Source of the DNA: Phycisphaerales bacterium
GTDB taxonomy: Bacteria > Planctomycetota > Phycisphaerae > Phycisphaerales > UBA1924
Length of the DNA stretch: 64,000 nt
Direction of reading: 5' to 3'
Assembly (NCBI GenBank): GCA_040217175.1
Contig: JAVJNT010000002.1
Location: forward strand, 496,001 to 560,000
The position numbers were made by a program, and so were the translations under genes. Shown here piece after piece: positions 34,746 through 45,818 of this stretch. The first letter of the stretch is position 1, and every line of letters starts with the position of its first letter. Under the pieces are notes generated by a model that ran no database searches, was not told the origin of the DNA, and saw only the letters and a list, made by a program, of their open reading frames with translations.

Positions 34746-35469
34746 CCTTCTTCATGTCGGCGACCGCAACCCGGAAGCCGCTGTAGATCGCCCTGCTCAC
34801 GATTGCGTGGCCGATGTGCAGCTCTTCGACGCCCGGTAGCGCCGCGATCGGGCCGACGTTGTGGTAGTTCAAAGCATGCCCGGCGTTGAACCGCATGCCT
34901 TTGGCAGCAATCTGCGCCCCGGCGTGCGCCACGGCCTCGAGCGACGCCGACAGCTCCGTCCGCCGGAAGTCGCCCCCGCACCGAGCCCAGGCGTGCGCAT
35001 ATGGCCCGGTGTGCACCTCGCACACGTCAAAGCCCGCGGCGTGGGCCGCCTCCACCTGCGTCAGCACCGGATCGATGAACGCGCTGACGATCAGCCCCGC
35101 GTCCTTGAGCCTCCGGACCACGCCGGTCAGCGCGTCGAGTTGGCCCGCGACGTCGAGCCCGCCCTCGGTCGTGACCTCCTGGCGGCCCTCGGGCACCAGC
35201 ATCGCCGTGTGCGGCGTGAGATCGCAGGCGAAGTCGACCATCGCGTCCGTCGCGGCCATCTCCAGGTTCAGGCGCACGTTGACGGTGTCGCGCAGGCGCC
35301 GCAGGTCGTGGTCCTGCACGTGGCGGCGGTCCTCGCGCAGGTGGGCCGTGATGCCGTCGGCCCCGCCCAGCTCGGCCTCGTGGGCCGCGCGCACCGGGTC
35401 GGGTTCCACGCCCCGCCGCGCCTGGCGGACGGTGGCCACGTGATCGACGTTGACGCTCAGCTGCACCAT
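34720..35469 (-). CDS. pdxJ: Pyridoxine 5'-phosphate synthase
   Basis: 249 aa, typical length. The N-terminus VQLSVNVDHVATVRQAR and the later GADGITAHLREDRRHVQDHD, FDVCEVHTGPYA and ELHIGHAIVSRAIYSG are PdxJ signatures. It condenses 1-deoxyxylulose 5-phosphate with aminoacetone phosphate to form the B6 ring. ATG 35469 is preferred over an in-frame TTG two codons upstream. It lies 22 bp downstream of the membrane protein gene and probably belongs to the rho transcript. Confidence 0.95.
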   Translation of the reverse strand: MVQLSVNVDHVATVRQARRGVEPDPVRAAHEAELGGADGITAHLREDRRHVQDHDLRRLRDTVNVRLNLEMAATDAMVDFACDLTPHTAMLVPEGRQEVTTEGGLDVAGQLDALTGVVRRLKDAGLIVSAFIDPVLTQVEAAHAAGFDVCEVHTGPYAHAWARCGGDFRRTELSASLEAVAHAGAQIAAKGMRFNAGHALNYHNVGPIAALPGVEELHIGHAIVSRAIYSGFRVAVADMKKVMSRSVRG

Positions 35470-35491
35470 GGCCAAGCCTATGCCGCGCGTG

Positions 35492-36418
35492 CTAGCGGTC
35501 GGCCTCGAAGCTCAGGCTGAGCATCGCGAGCGCCAGCACGTGCCGGCGGTCGACCGCCGATTCGCTCTCCATGCCGCGATCAAACGCGTCGGCAATCTCC
35601 AGCCGCATCGCGCTGCCGTCGTCGAGCCGATGCCCGACGGCTACCTGTCGCCCGCCGAGCTTGAACTCCATCCGCTTCCAGGGGCCATTGAGCGCCAAGG
35701 CCAACCCCACCGGCCCAGAGACGAGGCCGGCAGCGATCGAAGCCGCGTTCAAGTAGTCGCGCACGATCGTGACCGACATCTCGGGAAGGTCGCCCTCGGG
35801 CGCGCGCTCCTCGCTGCCCACCGATATGCCCCAGGCATGAAGCCGCGCCGCCAGTCCCAGTCTTTCCTCGAGCGCCTCGGGGTCCTCTTCCTCGGCCGGC
35901 GGCGGCTCGACGGGGTCGAACCCGCGCACCCGCCACTTGCCCATCCGCCGAGAGACGTCGCCGAAAAGCCATCCGCGCTCATCCCGCAGCGAGTACCACG
36001 ATTGCTCGCCGCTCCGCTCGGCCAAGGTCATGAGCGGCGCCCGCTCGAGCCCGCCCGGAAGGTCGTCGTGGAAGCGATACTCCCGCGTCGGCTGGGCCAA
36101 GAGCACGACGATCAGTCCCACGAGGCCGACGGCAACCGCCATGGCGAACCCAAGCAGCGGCGGTAAACCGATGCCGATGGGGATGAGCGCCGCGAGCAGC
36201 ACCGTGGCCAGCACGCCGGCCAAGACCACGAAGAACCGCACGCGATTCACGCGCGGCCGCACCGCCAGCAACAAACGCACCGCCGAATCGCGGATGCCGA
36301 TGCGGATGCGTTCGCCGTAGCGGTCCTGCGCTCGTACCAGGATGAATTCGTTGCCATCGACCAGCAGGTCGAGCCCGTCGACCGGCGGCACGAGTTCGGC
36401 TGGGCCAAGGGTCGCCAT
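35492..36418 (-). CDS. Two-helix membrane protein of unknown function
   Basis: 308 aa. Two hydrophobic segments at about 60-80 and 84-108 form a hairpin. The rest is soluble with several Arg-rich beta-like stretches (TREYRFHDDLPGGLERAP). I recognise no family. It starts 10 bp after rho and is followed by pdxJ after 22 bp, so it is the middle gene of a rho-centred operon. Confidence 0.78.
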   Translation of the reverse strand: MATLGPAELVPPVDGLDLLVDGNEFILVRAQDRYGERIRIGIRDSAVRLLLAVRPRVNRVRFFVVLAGVLATVLLAALIPIGIGLPPLLGFAMAVAVGLVGLIVVLLAQPTREYRFHDDLPGGLERAPLMTLAERSGEQSWYSLRDERGWLFGDVSRRMGKWRVRGFDPVEPPPAEEEDPEALEERLGLAARLHAWGISVGSEERAPEGDLPEMSVTIVRDYLNAASIAAGLVSGPVGLALALNGPWKRMEFKLGGRQVAVGHRLDDGSAMRLEIADAFDRGMESESAVDRRHVLALAMLSLSFEADR

Positions 36419-36428
36419 CGTGCTCGAT

Positions 36429-37682
36429 TCAGGCCGGGCTCGCCGATCGGTTCGTGCCGATGAGCGCTTCGTTGCTCTCGAATCGCTTGAGCGCGCTCAG
36501 CAACTGCTCGATCTGCTGCGGCGGCGGCATCGAGAGCAACCTGCGGCGCAAGGCATTCACCGTCTCGAGCTCCTGCTTGGGCATCAGGAGGTCTTCCTTG
36601 CGCGTGCCGCTCGCCGCCAGGTTCATGGCGGGGAAGAGCCGGCGCTCGGCCACCTTGCGGTCGAGGATGAGCTCCATGTTGCCGCTGCCCTTGAATTCTT
36701 CGAAGATGACCTGATCGCCCTGGCCACCGGTGTCGACCAGTGCCGTGGCGATGATCGTGAGCGAGCCGGCCTCCTCGGTCTGCCGGGCGGCGCCGAAGAT
36801 CTGGCGGGGCACCTCCAGCGCCTTGCTGTCGATGCCACCGCTCAGCGTGCGGCCGCTGCTCGAGTACTCGCGCGACCGGTTGAATGCGCGGCCAAGCCTC
36901 GTCAGCGAGTCGAGGATGATCACGACGTCCTTGCCGAGCTCGACCAGCCGCTTGCACCGCTCCATGGTCACGGTCGCGACCTGGATGTGCCGCTCGGCGT
37001 CGTGGTCGGCGCTCGACGCCACCACCGTCACCCGAGAGCTATCCCACGGCCGGTCCGGATCGTCCGGCCCGTGCCCGGTCAGCGATCGGCGGAAGTCGGT
37101 CACCTCTTCGGGCCGCTCGTCGACGAGCAGCACGAACAGCTCCGTGTTCTCGTGGTTGTGAAGGATCGCCGTGGCGATGTCCTTCAGCAGGGTCGTCTTG
37201 CCGGCCTTGGGCGGGCTGACCACCATGGCCCGCTGCCCGAAGCCGATGGGGCAGAACATGTCCACGAGCCGGCACGAGGCAGGGCAGCCGCGGTACTCAA
37301 GCGTCATCCGCGGACACGGATCGACGGTCGTCAATTCCTCGAAGGGCGTCGGCTGCGGCGCATCGTCGGGGTGGCCGCCCTCGATCTTCAGCACGCGGTC
37401 GGCCACGGGCGCCTTGGTGCCCCCGCCCCGCTGCGGGCGTCGATTCCGCCGATTGCGGTTGCGGCCGCCTCCCTGGCCGTTCTGGCCGACGGTGGCTTGC
37501 TTCTCGCCCAGGCGCACCTCGAGGCGCATGCCGGGCTTCAGCCCGAAGCGATCGACGAGCGAGCGCGGCAAGATCGGGTCGTCATCGCGGAATTGCACGG
37601 TATCGCCCACCAGGGGCCGAAGCCGGACATCCCCGCGCCGTGGTTGGTCCACCAGGCCGGAAAAGGTCGTCATGTTGTCCAT
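36429..37682 (-). CDS. rho: Transcription termination factor Rho
   Basis: 417 aa, the usual Rho size. The N-terminal RNA-binding part (GLVDQPRRGDVRLRP) is followed by a basic, Arg/Asn/Gly-rich insert at about residues 70-90 (GGGRNRNRRNRRPQRGGG), which may add RNA contacts. The ATPase has Walker A in VSPPKAGKTTLLKDIA, Walker B in VVIILDSLTRLGRAFN, and the Q- and R-loop region in GSLTIIATALVDTGGQGDQ. The start is ATG 37682, or 37673. The frame is open further upstream, but a promoter at 37800-37828 lies inside that extension, which rules it out. Confidence 0.95.
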   Translation of the reverse strand: MDNMTTFSGLVDQPRRGDVRLRPLVGDTVQFRDDDPILPRSLVDRFGLKPGMRLEVRLGEKQATVGQNGQGGGRNRNRRNRRPQRGGGTKAPVADRVLKIEGGHPDDAPQPTPFEELTTVDPCPRMTLEYRGCPASCRLVDMFCPIGFGQRAMVVSPPKAGKTTLLKDIATAILHNHENTELFVLLVDERPEEVTDFRRSLTGHGPDDPDRPWDSSRVTVVASSADHDAERHIQVATVTMERCKRLVELGKDVVIILDSLTRLGRAFNRSREYSSSGRTLSGGIDSKALEVPRQIFGAARQTEEAGSLTIIATALVDTGGQGDQVIFEEFKGSGNMELILDRKVAERRLFPAMNLAASGTRKEDLLMPKQELETVNALRRRLLSMPPPQQIEQLLSALKRFESNEALIGTNRSASPA

Positions 37683-38008
37683 CGTCCGCGAGATCCTCGC
37701 GTCAGAGAGCCAGACGAGGCCCCACTCGCGAAGATCGGCTTTCCCGTGGTATCGGTCCGCGAGGGGGCAACGCTTTGGGCCGCCCTGCGTGACTGACGTA
37801 TCAGAGGCGTCTGTCGCCCCGATGTCAAACAAACCCGTCGGAGCAATCGGGCATTCCCAGCCCGACGCACGCCTCGCCCTTCTTAACGCATGGCCAGCCC
37901 CGCCGGATTCGACTATGCTCGGCGTTTGCAGGGTGCGGGGTTATCGGTAGCCCACCAGCGACACCCGCTCGGCGTCCATCTCTCACTCTCACGGAGCACG
38001 TCCCCGTC
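37683..38008. other. Divergent rho-ptsI control region
   Basis: 326 bases without a gene. It holds the rho promoter (37800-37828) and an rho leader of roughly 110 nt. The ptsI side has no pair of boxes I trust; a TATGCT near 37912 is a possible -10. Confidence 0.55.
37800..37828 (-). promoter_or_regulatory. Sigma-70-like promoter for the rho operon
   Basis: On the minus strand, a perfect TTGACA (37823-37828), then 17 bp, then TCTGAT (37800-37805, 4 of 6 consensus). Transcription would begin near 37793 and leave about 110 nt of leader before the rho ATG. Confidence 0.65.
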
Positions 38009-39763
<1,755 letters not shown>

Positions 39764-40168
39764 TCTCGATCCATCGGCGATATCGGCCGATAAGACTCAG
39801 ACCGGGCCGCACTTTCGGCATCCGGCCAAACCCCACCCCCACGAGGGCCGTAGATGTTCGTGGGACCCGCTGGGGTGCTCGAAGACTCGCGCAACCACGG
39901 CCCTTGCACCCGCCCCGAGCCATCGGCCCGCGGCGGCGACTTGAGACGACAACTTCGACGCCCGCCAGAGGCCGCGGATTGGCCAGGCCCGGCCGGCGTC
40001 CACCAGGCACGATCGATTCCGATCACTGCCGTTCACACCTTGCGGAGCACGCCGAAGTGACCCCCCGAATCGCCCTCGCAGGCCCGACCGCCGCCCACGG
40101 GTGTGGCGTCGCCGGCCGCGCGGCGGTGGCGGGCGGACCGGCACTCCCTGCACGAGAGCGTCCACATC
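39764..40168. other. Long leader region before the RNase E/G gene
   Basis: 405 bases between co-directional genes. An atcggccgat palindrome lies near 39784-39793, and GC-rich inverted repeats are frequent. I see no gene or clear terminator. RNase E genes in other bacteria are controlled through long 5' leaders, so a regulatory leader is possible here. Confidence 0.45.
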
Positions 40169-43021
40169 ATGGCACGAAAGTCCAGCACCTCCGACAACGG
40201 CTCGACCACCAAGGCTGAATCGACCGACACCAAAAAGACCTCCAAGAAGACAACCAGGAAGAAGACGTCTCGCTCGTCATCGGGCCGCGGCCGCGGCCGA
40301 TTCCAGAGCGACGCCATCGAGTCCAGCGGCGGCGCTCCCGGCGCGTCGCGCATGGTCGTCAACTACATCCCGGGCGACGAGTGCCGCATCGCCTTCGTCG
40401 AGGACGGCAAGCTCGAGGAATACCACGCCGAGCCCACCGCTTCGACGAGCCGCGTCAACAACATCTACCTGGGCGTCGTTCGCAACGTCAACACCGCCGT
40501 CCAGGCCGCCTTCGTCGACTTCGGGCTCGACGAGCACGGCTTCCTGCACACCACCGACGTCCACCCCCGCTACTTCCCCAAGAACGACAACGCCGCCGAG
40601 CGCGTGGGCATCAAGACCCCCCGCCGCGACCGGCCGCCCATCCAGAAGTGCTTCAAGCCCGGCGACCGCATCATGGCCCAGGTCTTGAAGGAGGGCGTGG
40701 GCACCAAGGGCCCGACGCTCACCAGCTACATCTCCATCCCGGGCCGCTACCTGGTCATGATGCCTGGCATGGACAACGTGGGCGTCTCCCGCAAGGTCGA
40801 GGACGAGGACACCCGCCGCGCCATGCGCAAGGTGCTCGACCAGCTCGACCTGCCCGAGGGCTTCGGATTCATCCTGCGCACCGCCGGCATGGAACGCACC
40901 AAGACCGAGCTCAAGCGCGACCTGGCCTACCTCAAGCGCCTCTGGAGCGACATGGACAAGCGCCAGAAGAGCAAGAAGGCGCCCCAGGCGCTCTACGCCG
41001 AGAGCGACCTCCTGCTACGCGCCCTTCGAGACCTCGCCGGCAGCGAGGTCACCGACATCATCATCGACGATCCCGGCGCCCTCGCCCGGGCCGAGCGATT
41101 CATCAAGATCGCCTCGCCCCGCAGCCGCCCGCAGCTCCGCCAGTACACCGGCTCGGCGCCCGTCTTCGCAGCCTTCGGCATCGAGCAGCAGATCCACAAC
41201 ATCCACTCGCGCGAGGTGCCGCTGCCCAGCGGCGGCCGCCTGATCTTCGACGAGACCGAGGCGCTCGTGGCCATCGACGTGAACAGCGGCCGCAGCCGCA
41301 GCGCCCGAGACGCCGAGACCAACGCCTTCAACACCAACATGGAGGCGGCCGACGAGATCTGCCGCCAGCTCCGCCTTCGCGACATGGGCGGCCTGGTCAT
41401 CAACGACCTCATCGACATGCGCCACTCGAGCAACCGCAAGGCCATCGAGCAGCGCTTCGCCGAGCGACTGGGCCGCGATCGCGCCAAGAGCACCATCCTG
41501 CCCATCAGCGAGTTCGGCCTGCTCCAGATGACCCGCCAGCGCATGCGCTCCAGCCACGAGCGCACGCACTTTGCCGAGTGCCACCTGTGCAAGGGCCGCG
41601 GCGTCATCCGCCGGCCCGATAGCGTGGCCGCCGAAGCGCTGCGCGACCTTTCGCTCATCGCCAGCCACGACAAGGTCGCCCGCGTCGAGATGGTCGTGTC
41701 GGCCCAGGTCGCCAGCCACCTGCTCAGCGGCCGCCGCAAGCAGCTCAGCCGCATCGAGCGCACGAGCGGCGTGATCACCGAGGTCCGCGTCAGCGAGAAC
41801 ATGGCCGCCGAGCGTTTCGTGCTGCACGCCTACGACGCCAGCAACAACGACATCAACGTCGAGAAGCTGCCCAAGCTGCCGGATCCCGAGCAGTTCCTCG
41901 TCGAGGCCGAGGGCCTCGCCGACGCCGATACCACGATCGTCGACACGCCCGAAGCACGCGAGGACGGATCCCACCACCACGACGACGAAATCGATGAGGT
42001 GCACGCCGTCGAGGCCCACCCGATCGAACTCGACGCCGACTACGACGAGAGCGAAGAGGGTGACGAGCGCACGGGCCGGCGTCGCCGCCGGCGCCGGCGT
42101 CGTCGCCGCGGCGGCAGCGGAGAGGCCGCCCAGCGCGACGAGGCGGTTGCCAGCGATGACGACGACGAGCACGAAGAGGCACCGGCCGATACCGACGACC
42201 GCGAGGTCCACGACGCCGAGTCGGACGACGAAGACCGCCCGCGTCGCCGCCGCCGCCGTCGCCGACGCGGCGGACGGGGCCGCTCGGGCGCCAACGCTCA
42301 ATCGCGTGACGACCGTGACGACCGTGACGACCGTGACGGCGAAGACCGCGACGACGACGGCCCGCCCGACTCGCTCGCCCGACGGCTCGCCAGCGCCCTG
42401 GCGACGCCCGTTCCGGAAGCAGAAGACGAAAGCGACGACGACGAGGTCCTCGAAGACCGCCAGGACGGATCTGCCGAAGACGAGCACGACGACGACCGCC
42501 CGCGCCGCAGACGTCGCCGCCGGCGTCGGCGTGGCGAGTCTCGCGATTCTGCCGTCGAGGTAGAAGCCGAAGAGTCCGACGCCGAGCCCACCGAAGCATC
42601 GGACGGCGGCGATGACGAGCAAGACGACGGCGATGAGCCCGATCGCCCGCGCAGGCGTCGCCGACGGCGCCGCGGCGGACGTGGCCGAAACCGGGGCGAG
42701 CGCACCGAAGACGCCGAGGTCGCCGCCGACGAGCTCGACGAACCCGTCCTCGACGAACCCGAAGCCGTCGAGGACGAGGTTGAAGAAGAAATCGAGGACC
42801 TCGTCGAAGACGAAGAGGACGAGGCGCCCACGGTCGAGGTCGTCTCCGCCGAGGAAGAGCCCGAGCCCGCGGGCCTCATCGAGCCTCGCCCCAAGCGTGG
42901 CCGACGCTCTCGCGGCGGCGACGGCTCGGCAGAAGAAGCGAAGGCCGACAAGAAGCCCCGCCCGCGCTTCCTCTATGCCGCCCACCGCCGCACCAAGGGC
43001 GGCGGATCCGACGGGGCCTGA
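40169..43021 (+). CDS. RNase E/G family ribonuclease with long charge-block tail
   Basis: 950 aa. Residues 1-50 are Lys/Ser/Thr-rich. Residues 60-180 hold the S1-like RNA-binding domain (CRIAFVEDGKLEEYHAE, then NIYLGVVRNVN). The catalytic core has the metal-binding Asp residues in VAIDVNSGRS and VINDLIDMR, followed by the zinc-link-type CHLCKGRG near 471. From about residue 610 the protein is disordered, alternating Asp/Glu-rich runs with arginine tracts of seven to ten residues, at least four times. In other bacteria such tails scaffold RNA-degrading complexes. dxr follows after 3 bp. Confidence 0.94.
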   Translation: MARKSSTSDNGSTTKAESTDTKKTSKKTTRKKTSRSSSGRGRGRFQSDAIESSGGAPGASRMVVNYIPGDECRIAFVEDGKLEEYHAEPTASTSRVNNIYLGVVRNVNTAVQAAFVDFGLDEHGFLHTTDVHPRYFPKNDNAAERVGIKTPRRDRPPIQKCFKPGDRIMAQVLKEGVGTKGPTLTSYISIPGRYLVMMPGMDNVGVSRKVEDEDTRRAMRKVLDQLDLPEGFGFILRTAGMERTKTELKRDLAYLKRLWSDMDKRQKSKKAPQALYAESDLLLRALRDLAGSEVTDIIIDDPGALARAERFIKIASPRSRPQLRQYTGSAPVFAAFGIEQQIHNIHSREVPLPSGGRLIFDETEALVAIDVNSGRSRSARDAETNAFNTNMEAADEICRQLRLRDMGGLVINDLIDMRHSSNRKAIEQRFAERLGRDRAKSTILPISEFGLLQMTRQRMRSSHERTHFAECHLCKGRGVIRRPDSVAAEALRDLSLIASHDKVARVEMVVSAQVASHLLSGRRKQLSRIERTSGVITEVRVSENMAAERFVLHAYDASNNDINVEKLPKLPDPEQFLVEAEGLADADTTIVDTPEAREDGSHHHDDEIDEVHAVEAHPIELDADYDESEEGDERTGRRRRRRRRRRRGGSGEAAQRDEAVASDDDDEHEEAPADTDDREVHDAESDDEDRPRRRRRRRRRGGRGRSGANAQSRDDRDDRDDRDGEDRDDDGPPDSLARRLASALATPVPEAEDESDDDEVLEDRQDGSAEDEHDDDRPRRRRRRRRRRGESRDSAVEVEAEESDAEPTEASDGGDDEQDDGDEPDRPRRRRRRRRGGRGRNRGERTEDAEVAADELDEPVLDEPEAVEDEVEEEIEDLVEDEEDEAPTVEVVSAEEEPEPAGLIEPRPKRGRRSRGGDGSAEEAKADKKPRPRFLYAAHRRTKGGGSDGA

Positions 43022-43024
43022 CGC

Positions 43025-44224
43025 ATGGCCCCCCGTACGCGGCGGCTGATCGTCCTGGGAAGCACCGGCTCCATCGGCCGGCAGACCCTCGACGTCGTCG
43101 CCCATCTCGCGTCGCTCGCAAGGGCCAACGGCCAGGACCCGCCCATCGAGGTGGTGGGCCTGGCCGCCGGCCGGCGTGCGCGCGAGCTGCACGAGCAAGC
43201 CGCCGCGCACGGGGTTCCCCACACCGCGCTCTGCGAGGGCGACGACGACGCGGCGAACTTCATCGGCAGCGACGCGGCCGAACGCCTGGTGCGCGAGGTC
43301 GATGCCGACGTCGTGATGGCCGCCGTCGTCGGCGCCGCCGGCCTGCCCGCCACGCTCGCCGCCGTCGAGCTCGGCCGCGACGTCGCGCTGGCCAACAAGG
43401 AAACGCTCGTCGCCGCCGGCGCCCTCGTCGTGCCCGCGGCCCGGCATTCGGGCTCGAAGCTGCTGCCGGTCGACAGCGAACACTCCGCACTCTGGCAGTG
43501 CCTCCACGCCATCGCCGGCCCCGATGCCGCGCCGCCCATGACGCCGCCCGCGCACGTCGCGCGCCTCGTGCTCACCGCCTCGGGCGGCCCCTTCCGCACC
43601 GCCTCGGCCAGCGAGGTCTACAACGCCACGCCAGAGCAAGCCCTCGCCCACCCCACGTGGGACATGGGCCCCAAGGTCACCATCGACTGCGCCTCGCTCA
43701 CGAACAAGGCGCTCGAGGTCATCGAGGCCCACTGGCTCTTCGGCTTCGAATCATCCCGCCTCGGCGTACTCGTGCACCCCCAGTCCATCGTGCACTCGCT
43801 CATCGAGACCATCGACGGCTCGGTGCTCGCCCAGCTCGGCGTCAGCGACATGCGCCTGCCCATCCAGCTCGCCCTGACCCACCCCGACCGCGCACCGGGC
43901 AGCACGCCGCCGCTCGACCTTGCCCAACTCGCCCGCCTCGACTTCGAAGAGCCGGACAAAGAGCGCTTCCCCGCCCTGCGGCTCGCACGCTGGGTCATCG
44001 ACACGGGCGGCACCGCCGGCGCCATCTTCAACGCCGCCAACGAGGCCGCCGTCCACGCCTTCCTCGCCGGACGCGTCCCCTTCGGCCGCATCGGCGAGCT
44101 GACCCAGGACGCCTGCGAATCCGTCGAGGTCACGCCGCTCCAGACCGTGCAAGACGCCACCGACGCAGATACGCGCGCCCGGTCCCACGTCGAACGCCAC
44201 ATCGCCGCCGCAACGCGCTCGTAA
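43025..44224 (+). CDS. dxr: 1-deoxy-D-xylulose 5-phosphate reductoisomerase
   Basis: 399 aa. NADPH-binding GSTGSIGRQTLDVV at the N-terminus, then ALANKETLVAAG, LLPVDSEHSALWQ with the metal ligands, and LTASGGPFR, all DXR signatures; HPTWDMGPKVTIDCASL follows. It makes 2-C-methylerythritol 4-phosphate in the MEP pathway, in which ispG (9817-11109) acts later. It starts 3 bp after the ribonuclease gene, so the two are likely co-transcribed. Confidence 0.96.
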   Translation: MAPRTRRLIVLGSTGSIGRQTLDVVAHLASLARANGQDPPIEVVGLAAGRRARELHEQAAAHGVPHTALCEGDDDAANFIGSDAAERLVREVDADVVMAAVVGAAGLPATLAAVELGRDVALANKETLVAAGALVVPAARHSGSKLLPVDSEHSALWQCLHAIAGPDAAPPMTPPAHVARLVLTASGGPFRTASASEVYNATPEQALAHPTWDMGPKVTIDCASLTNKALEVIEAHWLFGFESSRLGVLVHPQSIVHSLIETIDGSVLAQLGVSDMRLPIQLALTHPDRAPGSTPPLDLAQLARLDFEEPDKERFPALRLARWVIDTGGTAGAIFNAANEAAVHAFLAGRVPFGRIGELTQDACESVEVTPLQTVQDATDADTRARSHVERHIAAATRS

Positions 44225-44264
44225 GAATTGCAACCAGCAGGCGTAATGGCGGTATCCTCAGATC

Positions 44265-45818
44265 ATGTCTGATCGCTTGCTCGCCCGCCACGGCGGCGTA
44301 TACAAGAAGGCCATGCTCGCCATCGCCATCATCCTCGGCTTGGCCATCGTGCTGGTCGTGCTGGAGTACTTCGCCGGCGCATCGGCGAAGCTGGTCATCA
44401 CCGACCGCTACAGCGCCGAGCTCGAACGGCTCTCGCTGGATCGGCAGGCCGAGTACGCGGGCGATGCTCCCAACGCCTACGAGGCTCTCGCCGCCATCGT
44501 GATGGACGCCAAGGCCGCCAACGACCAGTTGTTCAACGAACTGCTCGAACGCGCCGACGAGCAAGGTGCCGACGCGGACGATCCGTGGGCGTACGACGCG
44601 TTCGAGCCACTCTACTTCGTGCCCGACGAGGGCACGCCCGAGCAGTTCGAGGCCGCCCGCCGGCGAGGCGTGCAAGCCCTGCAAGACTGGGAGGCCCGCG
44701 GCATCTTCGCCCGCACCGCCGACCTGCCCGCGCTCGGCCCCGTCGCCCGGCCCGCAACCAAGAGCATCGTCGAAGACCTCATGCTGCCCTACACGGGCGC
44801 TTCACGCACCCTCGCCCGCGCCCAGGCCGCCCGCGGCCGCGTGGCTGCGGAGGCCGGCGACCACGCCACGCTCGTGCGCGCGACCGACGAGACGCTCGCC
44901 CTGGGCCGGCACATGGGCAACCACGGCTACCTCATCGATTGGCTCGTGGGCGTCGCCGTGCAGGAGCTCGCGCGGTCGTCCATGCTCGACTCGCTGCTGC
45001 TGCACCCGGCCAGCGACGAAACCGTCCTCCAAGACCTCGACGCCGCCATCGAACGCGAGATGCAGCATCGCATGCCAACCCTGGCCGACGCCCTCCGCGG
45101 CGAGCGGCTCTTCTCGCTCGACTCCTTCCAGCACTTCTTCACCGACGACGGAAGGGGCGGCGGTCGCTTCCTGCCCCTGCAGTACGCCCGTCATATCGAC
45201 AGCGAGTTCGTCGACGCCCAGCCCAGCCTCACCCCTTTCGGCGACCGCAAGCTCTCCAACCTCCACGGTCGGCTCTACCTCGGACGCCGCGCCACCATCC
45301 AATGGTTCGAGGGCCTGTATCAGCGACAGATCGCTGCCGCCGAGGCGAACAGCGACGACTCGGCCGCCCGCAACGCCGAGCTTGCTCGATACGTCGACGC
45401 CGTCACGTGGCGCAACCCCGTGGCCCAGAACTCCAGCATCTTCTTTGGCACCTCGCGTCAAGTCGAACGACGCCGCAGGATCCAGGCCGCCGGCACCCGC
45501 GTGCTCCTCGCCATCGAACGCTACCGCTTGCAACACGGCGCACCACCTCCCACCCTCGGGGACCTGGGAGATCTGCTGCCGGACGACCTGCAGAACGATC
45601 CATATACCAACCAGCCCTGGCACTACGAGCCGAGTCCCGTCGACACGATGGCCGACGGCCAGCCGTTGCTACCGGGCGCGCACGCGTGGCCCTACACGCT
45701 GCGCAGCCAGCCGATGCCGGGCCACACCCCCAACCCACCCGAAGACCGCGGCATCGATCCGCGCTCGGGCGTGCTCATCGCCATGCCGATCCAGGGACCG
45801 CAGTATGACATGCCATAA
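44265..45818 (+). CDS. Membrane-anchored protein of unknown function, first of a tandem paralogous pair
   Basis: 517 aa. One N-terminal membrane helix at about 17-37 (AMLAIAIILGLAIVLVVLEY), then a long helical extracytoplasmic domain. Near the C-terminus lies a pseudopilin-like segment: RVLLAIERYRLQHGAPPPTL, then LPDDLQNDPYTNQPWHYEP, and a closing SGVLIAMP. The next gene repeats this architecture throughout. I know no function; a secretion- or surface-related role is only a guess. Its stop overlaps the next start by 14 bp. Confidence 0.8.
   Translation: MSDRLLARHGGVYKKAMLAIAIILGLAIVLVVLEYFAGASAKLVITDRYSAELERLSLDRQAEYAGDAPNAYEALAAIVMDAKAANDQLFNELLERADEQGADADDPWAYDAFEPLYFVPDEGTPEQFEAARRRGVQALQDWEARGIFARTADLPALGPVARPATKSIVEDLMLPYTGASRTLARAQAARGRVAAEAGDHATLVRATDETLALGRHMGNHGYLIDWLVGVAVQELARSSMLDSLLLHPASDETVLQDLDAAIEREMQHRMPTLADALRGERLFSLDSFQHFFTDDGRGGGRFLPLQYARHIDSEFVDAQPSLTPFGDRKLSNLHGRLYLGRRATIQWFEGLYQRQIAAAEANSDDSAARNAELARYVDAVTWRNPVAQNSSIFFGTSRQVERRRRIQAAGTRVLLAIERYRLQHGAPPPTLGDLGDLLPDDLQNDPYTNQPWHYEPSPVDTMADGQPLLPGAHAWPYTLRSQPMPGHTPNPPEDRGIDPRSGVLIAMPIQGPQYDMP

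Noticed and set aside
37683-37832. A 50-residue N-terminal extension of Rho
   Set aside because: The extension covers a clear TTGACA-17-TCTGAT promoter and has no family counterpart.
41015-43732. A reverse-strand open frame of about 900 codons across the RNase E/G tail and dxr
   Set aside because: It spans two real genes and reads as low-complexity sequence mirrored from the charged tail; no start signal or domain.
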